This document shows, piece by piece, positions 48,658 to 59,787 of a stretch of 64,000 nt of DNA. The DNA is from Dysidea avara. Its lineage: Eukaryota; Porifera; Demospongiae; Dictyoceratida; Dysideidae. Under the pieces are notes generated by a model. It did no database searches, was not told the origin of the DNA, and was given only the letters and a program-made list of their open reading frames with translations. The first letter of the stretch is position 1. Each line of letters opens with the position of its first letter. Where the stretch lies: positions 16,943,633 through 17,007,632 of the forward strand of contig NC_089274.1 of the NCBI RefSeq assembly GCF_963678975.1, read 5' to 3'. Both the position numbers and the translations under genes were made by a program.

Positions 48658-50249
48658 GTCTAGCATGGCACAGCACTCATCAATTGCATCATTATAAGCG
48701 CCTGCTCAAAATCGATAAGTGCCATGCCGAGAAAAAGTGGCCTGGCCATGCGAGACTAGCAAGACTAGTAGTACTGGTAGTACCACTATGGTTGATGAGC
48801 AGTTAAATCTTACCACTATAGGCTTTTCAGTAAAGGGGTTTAAGACATGCAATTGCATGTGACTATGTACAGAATGCGTAGTACAGGCATAGTAGTTGAA
48901 GCCACTGCATTTAAATGAGTGAACTCACCATGTTATGTGTCGCATGCAGTGAATAGGGCACTGAATGATGATACTGGCTACTGCACATTCTTTACTAAAA
49001 TTGCTATAATACTGCATGCACTTACAATGAGTTAACAAATTCTGGAATTTTAACATTACTGAGAATGAATTAAGTGTCCAGAACTTATGCAATTTCTTTT
49101 AAGTGTTAATAACCGACTACAAAGTTGCATGCCTGTGGCTAAAGTGCTGATCACAGCCATGCATGAATATAGTTGCTTTGATATATAGTTTCTCCTTTTC
49201 CCAATAATTTGGGTAGCACTAGCAAACATATGCATGGATGTTTATAATGCATTGACCTAAGTCCAATCTGTATAGTATCATTCTGTAGAGAAGTATCACT
49301 ACACTATAGCTGTATATAACGGTATAGCCTTGTGATACATGTACTCCTTTATATGTTTGATGATCATGGTGAATGTATATGGACACACCATAGTGTGTTG
49401 TGCAGCCACGGGAGGCTGGTGATACTGATACACACCAGACAAGCTAGTGTGTCTTATTGGTGCCAGAAAAAGCATGATTTTCATGCGCTGCAACTTGGTT
49501 GTGTGGTTTGTGCCTCACAGCTGGTGTAATTTCATTGTGGTAATTTCCTCAAGTTTAAAACACACCTTCAAAATTCATCTTATTTTCTTCGCTTACAGTT
49601 TTCTGCTCTCTTAGACAGTATTGTGTATATTCTATACAAGTTATGATACTGGTTATGAGTTAAATTTGTGCTGGTGCTAAAGATTAAGCAACTTCTGAAT
49701 TTCATAATCTGGTGCTAATGGGTAATACTGAACTTGCACATGCGCATGCTTTATGCAGTTTACTTCTATACATGTTTAATCCTCCAATTTTGTATGAGTT
49801 GGTTAAAGCACTGACAACTTATATACGTACTATTTTCTTATGTGCCTACCTGACTAGCGACTTAGCTGAATTTCTTTAAACTAATTATGCAAATGGCCAT
49901 GGGATACTCCAATAGAACAGCTAATACGTAATTCATTCAAAATGAGAAAAAAACAAAATGTGGGAGAAAGTTAAAAATAGATATGAACCAGAGACTTCCA
50001 CACCCATTGCAACCACATGGCAATTGAGCCATTACAGTCAGCATTCACTTCATAAATGAAAGTTCTGTATAATACTCTCTGCATTATAAGGTGCGAATTG
50101 TTAACTTTTAAAAGAGCAATTACTTTGTTACATGTTGCTATTATAACATGTTATTATGGTATACCTGCAATCTGTTGTGCTTCTATATATTGTAGGGAAC
50201 TGCTGCAAATTACAGGAGGTATATATATATAATACTGCACAGTGTTACA
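48658..50249. other. Non-coding region upstream of TRIM-NHL gene
   Basis: Starts with an AGTCTAGC/GCGAGACT fragment of the palindromic family (48657-48759). An acceptor-like TATATTGTAG at 50186-50195 could end a 5' UTR intron of the TRIM gene. Nothing else is seen. Confidence 0.45.
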
Positions 50250-51824
50250 ATGGCTGCTAAACAAATGAAAAAGATCTTCAGTAGTCTCAGTTGTCCAATA
50301 TGCCACCAATTATTCAAGAAGCCTAAGTGCCTACCTTGTCACCATTCCTTCTGTGAACAGTGTCTAGAGTCAATCAAAGAAGAGTCCAGTATTGTATGTC
50401 CTCAGTGTAGAAAAGAAGTGATGGTTTCTGCAGGAGGAGCAAAGGAGTTTGATAACGCTTTTATCATTAACCAAATGGTGGATCATTTGATCCAAAAGTC
50501 TACACATGAAGAAGAGGCAGAAGTTGAATGTGACGAATGTTTCAGGCGTAAATCAATAGAACTTTTCTGTCCTGACTGTACCTCGTTCCTTTGTCTTAGC
50601 TGTAGTGACTATCACAAATATAGTAAAAGGTTTCAGAATCACCATGTGGTAACCTTGATGGAATCTCAGTCCAACAAGCCATTAGTAATATCATACTCAA
50701 CTGCAGCACCAGATCCTCAACAGTGTCAAGCCATAGATGTTCCCAAGAACACAATTGTTGGTAAGAAAGTGGAGTTCACTGTCATTACAAGGGACAATAA
50801 TGGTGATCGTTGTTTCAGGGAAGACGATGAAGTTGGCATTCGGTTAGAAGGACTCAATAATATGGGACTAGTGTCTAATAATAATAATAACGATGGTGTT
50901 TACATGGCTTCTTTTGTGCCACCTAAAGTTGGAGAAGTGAAGATTTTAGTGTGTGTCAATGGAGAGCTTATTCAAGGAGGTCCTTATAGTATTGTGGCTA
51001 GTCGTGATTACACCTCACTAAGCAAACCCAGTAAAATATTGAACAAGGATGGTAGTATGGGTAAACCCTGGGGTATTGGATTTAATAGTAAGAGTGGTAG
51101 ATGGGCAGTAGCTGATGCAACCAATAACTGTGTATACCTTTATGATAGCGAGGATCAATTTGTCAGGAAGATTGGTAGTAATGGACACAATAGTGGTCAG
51201 TTTGATGGTCCTAGAGGAGTAGCATTTGATGAAGATCACCTGTATGTTACTGACCATCACAGGGTACAGAAGTTTTCTGCTGATGGTGAATACTTGCTGC
51301 AGTTTGGCAGGTATGGATCTGATGATGGTGACGTCAAGTATCCTTATAGCCTCACAGTACACAATGGTAAAGTGTATGTTGCTGACACTGATAACAGTCG
51401 AATCTCAGTATTCCTTACTGATGGTACATTTCACCAGACCATTGGGAGAGGACAATTGGGTGATCCTTGTGATGTAGCAGTTACTAGTAACGATGAGCTA
51501 CTTGTGGTTGACAGTAGACATAACTGCTTATTCAGGCTTACACTAGATGGTGATTACATTGACAAGTTCAGTAACCATGGGGATGAAATGTGTGATTCAT
51601 CTAGTATCATTATTGACCCAAATGACTTTATTTTAGTGGCTGATAGTGGTAAGGATCGAGTTGTAATATTTGACAAACGTGGGAACTACTTACACAGGTT
51701 TGGATGTGGTGGATCTGGTGATGGTGAATTTTTATATCCATGTGCAATAACTGTCAACAAGAATGGTGACATTTATGTTAGTGATCACTACAATGAAAGG
51801 ATTCAAGTCTTTTCTAACTACTAA
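50250..51824 (+). CDS. TRIM-NHL protein: RING, B-box, filamin, NHL
   Basis: A single uninterrupted frame, 524 aa. RING C3HC4 at about residues 15-53 (CPICHQLF, CHHSFCEQC, CPQC). A B-box at about 92-135 (CDECFRRKS, FCPDC, CLSCSDYH). A filamin/Ig-like repeat at about 160-250, and then five to six NHL repeats to the end (for example GKPWGIGFN, GQFDGPRGVAFDE, VYVADTDNSRISVF, DIYVSDHYNERIQVF). This is the TRIM2/TRIM3/TRIM71 architecture; such proteins are RING ubiquitin ligases, and the NHL propeller binds RNA or protein. The coiled coil normally between B-box and filamin appears absent, with only about 20 residues there. It is intronless, unlike the neighbouring genes, so a retrocopy origin or lineage expansion is possible. 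The frame is intact and starts with a clean ATG. Confidence 0.93.
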   Translation: MAAKQMKKIFSSLSCPICHQLFKKPKCLPCHHSFCEQCLESIKEESSIVCPQCRKEVMVSAGGAKEFDNAFIINQMVDHLIQKSTHEEEAEVECDECFRRKSIELFCPDCTSFLCLSCSDYHKYSKRFQNHHVVTLMESQSNKPLVISYSTAAPDPQQCQAIDVPKNTIVGKKVEFTVITRDNNGDRCFREDDEVGIRLEGLNNMGLVSNNNNNDGVYMASFVPPKVGEVKILVCVNGELIQGGPYSIVASRDYTSLSKPSKILNKDGSMGKPWGIGFNSKSGRWAVADATNNCVYLYDSEDQFVRKIGSNGHNSGQFDGPRGVAFDEDHLYVTDHHRVQKFSADGEYLLQFGRYGSDDGDVKYPYSLTVHNGKVYVADTDNSRISVFLTDGTFHQTIGRGQLGDPCDVAVTSNDELLVVDSRHNCLFRLTLDGDYIDKFSNHGDEMCDSSSIIIDPNDFILVADSGKDRVVIFDKRGNYLHRFGCGGSGDGEFLYPCAITVNKNGDIYVSDHYNERIQVFSNY

Positions 51825-52055
51825 ACATCATAATGGCTATATATACATAGAATTTTGAATTAGGTTTGGAATGTTTATACTTATAGTTGTATTGATCGAT
51901 GCTTTTTATGGAATCTTCCAATACCTAATCTTTCAATGCTAATTTACAAGACAAACAAGGCATGTATATACACAAATAGATTAATGATCATGATCGATAT
52001 GTTTATAAGTGTGAAAGTCCCTTGCAAACATTCTACTATTTGTATGGAGACACAC

Positions 52056-52413
52056 TAGGGCTGCAACAAATGCCAAATTTAGTATCCAGATATTTGGATG
52101 TCTTAACAAACAAATACCAAACTATTTGGTGACATTTTGATTAATGCAAAAGTGCTAGAATTCAGCTATGTATTGCCACAGACATGGCCACTTTCTCATG
52201 CAAAATTAATGGTGGTTGTCTGTATAATCAATTTTACATGGCAGAACAGTCCATCTTGTAGAAATATAGCTGGTAACCAACACCATTTTGACTGTAAATA
52301 CTTGTAATTTATTGGTAAATGATTATCCAAAGAGTAAATTTAGTACAGTATACGGATAAAATCCTAGCGAACAAATATCTGAATGAATTGAATATTATTT
52401 TGTTGCAGCCCTA
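52056..52413. mobile_element. hAT-like MITE with TAGGGCTGCAACAAA termini
   Basis: TAGGGCTGCAACAAATGCC at the left and TTTGTTGCAGCCCTA at the right, with further inverted matches (CAGATATTTG / CAAATATCTG). No exact 8-bp duplication. Confidence 0.65.
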
Positions 52414-54022
52414 ACATACAATAAAATGGTGATAAATGTCATAAAGAAGCATGACCATGGTATAGCAGCTAGTACACTTCTTGTTTCTAGGACTTTATTG
52501 TATTGCAGTACCTTACCAACACACAATTCTGAACTTTTAACATTAAAACTCTGTATTGAACCATTTCTGTAATTCATGCTTAATGAGTAAAGAATTTTTT
52601 TCTGATTAAAAAGTTATGTAACACTGCATGCACTGTCATGCTAACCTAGAGTACACTTCTATCTCTTAGGTGAATAGCCAGCCAGGCTGGCATGGAGAGA
52701 CTGTTATTACTATTAGTCTACCCTATAACTTTACACACCAGTATAGTAGTAATATATATAACTTATAAGCTTCTTTTACTTTGGGTTAAGAGGCCAGAAA
52801 GTGGTGTTAAGTTGTCATGGGTTTAAAGCTTCCCATAAGATGTAAACAAATCTTGAAACATTATATACATTACAAAATATGCATTGTTGTTGTTATTGAG
52901 CTTTACAGTGACCAGCACTGAAGGTCTGACATGTGCTGGAGCCTTTGGATTACCTAACCTAGCATTGTTATAGTGTGCTTATATATGTACATACATGACT
53001 GATATTCTACTTACAAACTCTTAAGCACATGCACGTGTGACTAATAGCGCTAGGTGTGTCCTAACAATTAATAGCATGTTATTTCAATTAGAAATACATA
53101 TGTACTTGTGCACATATTACCTCTAATATATATATATATATTAGATATTATATCACACACATATTCCTATGCAGATGACAAACAGCACTTTGATTTCTCA
53201 TTGCTTGTTTTGTCACAAGAGAAATCTTCAATACGGTGAAGCATTATATTCGTGCGATTCCTGTTCAGTGTTTTTACCACAAGTTCTTGATGGGCACAGG
53301 ATAGCTGGTGAACCTGATTAAAAAAAAACATGTTATAACAAAACGCAAGGTACATCTACATAGAAATTTGATGATAGAGAATATTTTGTACCACAGGATT
53401 ATTATAGTGATACATACACCAAAAGCCCAAGGGCTGTGGGTGCATGTATGTATCAGCAAAATCCTAAGCAGCCATGGTATAAGTGATACATATCACTCAG
53501 GGCATACTCACCGATAGGTGAAAGAACTACAGATCACTCACCCCATTTGTTTATACACTAGCATCTGATGATTGATTGTGGTTTCAAATGCATGGGTAAA
53601 TAGCTCTCAGAACATTATTCCTACGTCGTTATGTTTCAACACACCAGAAACTATTGATCGTGGGATTGATTTTTGGGATGCAAAGTTATTAAACCTTCAC
53701 TATTGTTGCAGTAATTAGTACTTAGGACTATAAGCTACTCACCCAGTTGTCATATTATTCTTGTTTCGTGGTCTACTCAATGGCTGACACGAGGGCTGAC
53801 ATGCCCACCATGCAGTGGGTAAAAATACACATCCACGCATCGCCCAAGTGCTCATTTCACAGATCATTTGTTTTAGAATATAGTATAGTTACAGTCAAAT
53901 AATCTAAACTTAGTAACTACACTGAGCCTAGCCTAACTTGTAAACCCAAACCCATAATTAAATGCTCCATGTCACTCAATAACGAGTCAAAGTGTATTGT
54001 ATCTTTGAACTGGTTGGGCTAA

Positions 54023-54415
54023 ATTCCATAGCAACTTGTTGAAAGCATTTCAGGTCAATATCAAGGCTTGCAATTGTTTGGGGTTAGTTTTTCCTAACCA
54101 ATACTGCCTCATCATTGCCTGGGCTGGATTTTGGGTAATAATTTTTCATGGGCCACGCCTACACTTTTGTGGTCCCTACTATACAGTACTATCGAATTGT
54201 ATGATTCCGTTAAACACTGTTTTCTAAAATTCCGTAGCAACTTGTTGAAAGCATTTCGGATCGATCTCAAGATTTGTTTGGGCTTAGTTTTGCCAAACCA
54301 ATAATGCCTCATCGTCATCTGGGAAAAGTAAGGCTGATCTTTGGGTAATGTTTTTTAATGGGCTACGCCTACTCCTTTGTGGTCCCTACTATACAGTACT
54401 ATTGTACCGTATGAT
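54023..54415. repeat. Tandem duplication, about 205-bp period
   Basis: 54023-54210 and 54229-54415 are diverged direct copies (GCAACTTGTTGAAAGCATTT, TGTGGTCCCTACTATACAGT). Confidence 0.8.
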
Positions 54416-55514
54416 ATGTGTAAACCATGACTATAATGAAAGTAGTTCATGCAAGGGTGAAATTTGGCTGCACAAGCAACAGATGAAGACCAGCACTATC
54501 TAGCTGTACTAATTCTTCAGAAAAACTGCTTTTGTTAGCAAGATGTAATATGGAGCAATGAACTATTCTGTGGAGGTTTAAGTACATGGCTACAAGGACA
54601 TAATAGCATGCATGCGTGATATCTTGGGAACACTAAACATTTATACAGGATGTAGAACCAATTTACCAAGTACCAGGAAAAGGTTAAAATAACAACTTAA
54701 CACAAATGCACCATGCGGTGTAATTCCAGAGAAGCTATAGGCTAAAGCAGTCAATTAGACCTGTAAAGAAGAGCATTAAGGCTTGCCTTTATGTGCATAA
54801 TATATTCTTTAACAGTACTCGTGCACTTAATTCCTGGACTAAGAAGTTTAACTAGCTAATGTTACCAGATAATCTTCAAGTGATGGATTGCAACTAATTA
54901 CTACATATGAATATAGTACAGAGTGAGATAGAGTGTGTGAATTCCATTGTTATTGTGTAACCTAAGGATTTTTTTAGTTTTGATAGTTAAAAGTACTTTA
55001 TTATTTAGTATATAAAATTATATTTACATTCACTACCTGCCTAGTGTTAATAAAAATATCATTTGCGAAACATTACATCAAAGGAAAGAATGATGTCAGA
55101 CATTTGGGACTGACAAAATGTGTGCTAATAACTAATAACAAGCAATTGTGCATAATTTTCATCAATGTTCTGTGTACATGTGGAGATTGATACATGATGC
55201 TATTCTACAACTATTTTAGTTCAACTGTTAGTGCAAATATTATGGACAATTTCCATTTTATTGTTACATGATAGGACACACAAAGCCATGCATGATCAAT
55301 GCGTTAATGTGAATTGATACTAGCAGACTAAGAGGAAGAAAAGAGGAGGAAAAACAGAAGGAAAAATAAGCAACAAAAAGAGGACAAAAAAGCAGCAGAA
55401 GCAGTAGTAAAAAAAAAGTAGCAAAAAAAAATAAAAAATAAAAACCGAGGACAAAGGTAAGTCCATGATGCATGCACAGTTTACTTACCAACACAAGTGT
55501 AGTTATTACTATAG

Positions 55515-57718
55515 TCAACTCATATCCATCCCAACAAGAACACTAATAAGATGAGATGCCTGTCGGGATAAAGCAATATCTATATCAAAGCCCATGCATA
55601 GCCTGAGGGTTTTTTTTGGGTTGCACTTTTGAGCTTGATTATATAAAATTAACCAGTTATGCCTAGGAACCACGAAAATAGTACTACCATATTACATAAT
55701 AGATATACCTTTTTCACTATAAAATGTATGGCCTCTCGGATTCCTTGTCCTGTCTTGGCAGAAGTCTCAAAGTATCCTATAAATCCATGGTCCTTGCTGA
55801 ACTGTTCTCCATCAAGTTGTCCACAGTCCACCTATCATACCGGCAGAAGATCAAAAATTACATCATGATTCACTAAAGCCATTAATTTCAGCTGTATTAG
55901 TTGTTCCATGGGTGAGAATCTCAAGAGTATAGAGTTAGTATTACTGTATGTTAGAGCATAAATATATAGCTATACATCAACAAGAAATTAACAGAAATCA
56001 ATCAGCACAAAGAAAGTTCTAAAAATTTAAGTAAGGGATTGTGGTCTCAGTGAAACCGCACTAATTTGTTAGCAGCCACATCGTGTTTTGATAAAATATT
56101 TGTAGGTGAACAGTAATTAAGTGTACTGAAAGAATATAAGGTTAGTGCAGATATTTTACTTAGATAGACATGTTTAAATATTTCAGTCTATGAAAATAAT
56201 TGATCCTTCGGCTTGTGAAACAACTAATTAAGTTTACGTGACCTAAACATACTTTGTTGGCTATTAACACAACAGGAATGGGGTCACCATTTGTAAGGTA
56301 AACAGTACTATTGATTTCTTCCTTCCATTGTAGGCTGTGTTCCAGTGAATTCTTATTTGTAACATCATAGACCACAAATGCTGCTACAGCATCTCTGTAA
56401 TAAGCCTTAAAGGGTAAAAACACCATATATGAAAATGCAAGCTGACAAAGGTTCCTGTTTTTGCATACCTGGGTTACTGCCTTAAACCTTTCTTGACCTA
56501 TTATAGTGCATATATAATATTCATATTACCATATGACTATTAACCTCTACCTGCAGTGTCCCATAAGTGTAACTTGTAATTTGTGTTGTTACATGCCAAT
56601 TCTTTATAGTGAAAATCAAGAGGAATCTGTTTGCAGTGTTAAAATACACTCTACATATATACACGTACTAGCTCACTGTTGGTTCATATAAAACAGAAAA
56701 TTTATTGTAGACATATTGGTGAAGTAGTGACGTCTTTCCAGTACCGGTATCTCCCACAATTATAATTTTTAGTACTGGAGTATTGCACCTTAGTTGGTCC
56801 ACACTGTGAACTGATCCCATTGTGTCGTGCTGGTGTTTTATGCGCTAATGGTTAAATACATACATTAGCTATACAAGAACTCACTTTATCCAATGCATCT
56901 TGACATTCCTCTTTGCTACTTGATTGCAATGTTAGCGGATCTGCTTGAAATCGTTCTTCCGTTGCAATTGTAGAAGCAATTAGCTCAGTTTGGTAAGACA
57001 CTTTTTTCCTAGGATTTGATCTTTCAGAAATGTGACCAGATCTTTCACGAAATGGTGTTACTAAGGCAGAAGTACGAAAGTCCTGAGGATACTGAAAAGT
57101 AGACTCTTGTATGCATTGCTCCCCAGCACTATTAACATTGTGCTTATCATTGTCATTATCTGACTCATTGTCATCGTTGTCAGAACTGCTATCATCAAAA
57201 ACATGTTTCTGGTGACTTCCACTGCCCCCGTCGGTGCATGCTTCATCTTTACAGAGTGCATCTGCATTCAATTCTTGTGAAGTAATGCTAGCACAGCCAA
57301 CACTGCTACAGCTAGCAGTCATCACAGAATCAGTAATGGATGCCTCTACTGACCATCTTGTCGGCCCAGTCCTAGTTTTTAACGTATCTACTGCTTTTTC
57401 ATATGCCTTATCAAGTTTGCTTAAGATTGCACGCTGCCCAGTCTTCTTTAAAGATCGTCTTAACATTTGCATTCCTTTGTAATGACCCTTGCCAGGGATG
57501 ATGCTGGTCAATAATAAACTCTTTCGATGAAGTTCAGGAACATAATTATTCTGAAGTTCTTCGTTCTCCAGTGGGGTTAGTCCATCGATAGAATACAACT
57601 GAACAATAGTTTCAAACAAGTTCAGCTGTTCTAACATATCCATGGGAGATATCTGTTTAAGTGCTTTATCAGCAGCTACATCAGATATGAACTTCTGTTT
57701 TGCTACCTTCCTCGACAT
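55515..57718 (-). CDS. CARD-Rab32-like GTPase fusion protein
   Basis: Exons 57718..56885, 56844..56677, 56626..56551, 56497..56469, 56405..56253, 55831..55709 and probably 55559..55515 are in phase, 475 aa. Residues about 25-110 fit a CARD (MDMLEQLNLFETIVQLYSID, LTPLENEELQ, LLLTSIIPGKG, LRRSLKKTGQ). An acidic Ser/Asp/Asn-rich linker follows to residue 278, then a Rab domain: P-loop GDTGTGKTS, switch I YEPTIPLDF, WDTAGQER, NKVD, ETSAK. AAFVVYDVT, PIPVVLIANK and DHGFIGYFETSAK point to Rab32/38/29. Those GTPases act on lysosome-related and mitochondrial membranes; CARDs join innate-immune and death complexes. CARD and Rab are joined by a 40-nt intron. The visible C-terminus has no prenylation cysteines. 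Alternatives are a bicistronic transcript, with a Rab ATG at 56818-56820, or an unseen final exon. Confidence 0.82.
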
Positions 57719-57880
57719 TTCCCACCTCGTTTCCCTAGTAAATAACTACCTTTTTGTACCTGTCCTAGCTACCTCGGTACCTCAAAAAACCAGAAAACGA
57801 ACGCTAGGGGGTGAAATCGCACGTGACGTATGTACACGTACTAATGATGAGAAATGTCGTGGTCTCAGATATTTGTAGGT

Positions 57881-57934
57881 AGTCTCGTGCCCAGCCGGGC
57901 TTGCATTAGCGCGGGTCCGACTGGACACGAGACT
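57881..57934. mobile_element. Tiny foldback, AGTCTCGTG termini
   Basis: AGTCTCGTGCCCAG and CTGGACACGAGACT, 54 bp in all; a minimal relative of the AGTCTCGC family. Confidence 0.5.
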
Positions 57935-57938
57935 AATG

Positions 57939-58516
57939 GATGAATTTCATAATAGCAAAAGTTGTCCCTAGCAACCTGAATTTTACAACATTTGTAGGGG
58001 TAAATGTCTATAGTAACATCTCCAAGTTTTAAAAGGATAGCATATATAGGTCATGAGATATAACATTTTAAAGTTTGTCATTTTCCCATACATTGTCTAT
58101 GAGAGGGGGCAACAGTTGCCCCTTCTGGGCAGTCACATGGATAATGTATGGGAAAACAACAAATTCAATTAATGTCATTTCTCAATTTAACATTAGCTAT
58201 TTGTAGGTATGAATCTCACAATTAACCTCTCCAAGTTTTAAAATGATAGAGTATATAGATCATGAGATATGACATTTTGAAATTTGTGATTTTCCCATAC
58301 ATTATCTATGTGATTGCCCAGAAGGGGCAACTGTTACCCCCTCCCATAGATAATGTATGGGAAAACTGTTAATTTTAAAATGTCATATATCATGACCTAT
58401 ATATGCTATGCTTTTAAAAATTGGAGATGTTACTTTTGACATTCACACCTATAAAATAATGTAAAATTCATGTTGCTAAGGGCAACAGTTTAAAATTCCT
58501 TATTATGAAATTCATC
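57939..58516. mobile_element. Foldback element, about 200-bp arms
   Basis: GATGAATTTCATAATAG at the left and its complement at the right. Within the arms, CCCATACATT..CTATG and GGGCAACAGTTGCCCC-type blocks recur in both orientations. No frame. Confidence 0.75.
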
Positions 58517-59279
58517 TATTTGTAGGGGGCACTTGTAATCTCTAATCGATTTTTTCTAATCGATAAGCGCCACTCCAAGGAAGTTTTAGTGTTTATTTCT
58601 GTGAATGCTATCCCACCACTATAGATAATCTCACTGGGAACCTGTGAGAAGGCCGGGGATTCCACTAGAATGGAACTCTGGTACACAAGCCATATTCTTT
58701 TGCATAATTTTAGTTGTAAATACAATTACTACAGAGAAAATTAGACCTCTTATGTTATTTAGGCTTTGAAAAGCCTAAGTATGTGTCAACATAGAAAATT
58801 AAACCTCTTTGATGGTAAAGTGTACTAAAAACAAAATAGGCATAATTCATTCACAAAAATTATCAACTTTCTTGCTAGCAAGATACAATTTCTTTTTGGA
58901 AGGGATGGCAATTTACTGCTTCCTGGCATAGACATGATGATTATCATTAATCTGAAGGAATAATCAGTCAACTGGCCTGGTAAAGCCAACTCTTGAAGCA
59001 TTGGATCATTTTATGCAACCACCGTTGTGATTTTAACTGAGATTGTTTTTATGGAACTTCGCCTTTCCTACCACAATCAGTTAAATATATGCACTTTAGC
59101 TACATGTATAAACTGTACACTGTGAAAATTTTTTTTGTGTGAAGAATCGGGATACTCTAATAGAGCAGTCACTACTCTAATAGAACAGTCACAAGAAATC
59201 TAATACAACATGCATTGATAAGGAAATAGCTCAATGTACTCATAAGCTGCAATCCCTAAGTGTACAGTGTAATTGTAAA
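58517..59279. other. Non-coding, repeat remnants
   Basis: TCTAATCGAT repeats (58540-58565) and two ACTCTAATAGAGCAGTCA-type motifs (59153-59190). No gene. Confidence 0.5.
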
Positions 59280-59650
59280 GATGCTGCTTAAATCTCTTGA
59301 AGCATCAAGTCATTTGAGGAACTGACTTCTGCTTGGTTTTCATCCTGGCCAACTATCAATCATATTGCGTGCCTCCTCTGATACTCTTCTGACTCCTATA
59401 AATTTACATTATTAGCAAATTCAAGCTAGCTCTGTTTGTCACCTTTGTAAATCCTCCAACCTACTACTGCACATGCTTTTAATTGACTGTCCTGTTCAAC
59501 AAGGCAGATACACTTACCGGCATGATGAGATTCTGTGTTCATTGTCAGATATTCAGTTACACTGTGGAGATGCTGTATAGTTTATGCTGATATTGATGGC
59601 TACAGAGCTAGTGATACCCCTTTAGCTACTATCTCACCATCTAGAGTAAG
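59280..59650 (+). pseudogene. Decayed retrotransposon zinc-finger tail
   Basis: Reads CHLCKSSNLLLHMLLIDCPV, GRYTYRHDEIL, then YADIDGYRAS. The C-x2-C...H..C plus RYxxRHD pattern and ADxDGYRA are the usual continuation after reverse transcriptase in several invertebrate LINEs. Stops and a missing 5' end mark it as a remnant. Confidence 0.55.
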
Positions 59651-59787
59651 GTCATATCCTTTCCTTGTTTCCCGTCACCACCTGCATCAATTTTTAGTAA
59701 TTATTTGATTATAGATCATGTGAATGTACTATTACATTTCACGATAGAAGGAGATACAGAGTGACCAAGTTTTATAGTAAATGCATT

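Larger units (their letters stand above)
51825..55514. other. Intergenic region with repeats
   Basis: Holds a hAT-like foldback (52056-52413), a short zinc-finger-like frame (53169-53323) and a tandem duplication (54023-54415). AT repeats at 53131-53143. No full gene is supported. Confidence 0.45.
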
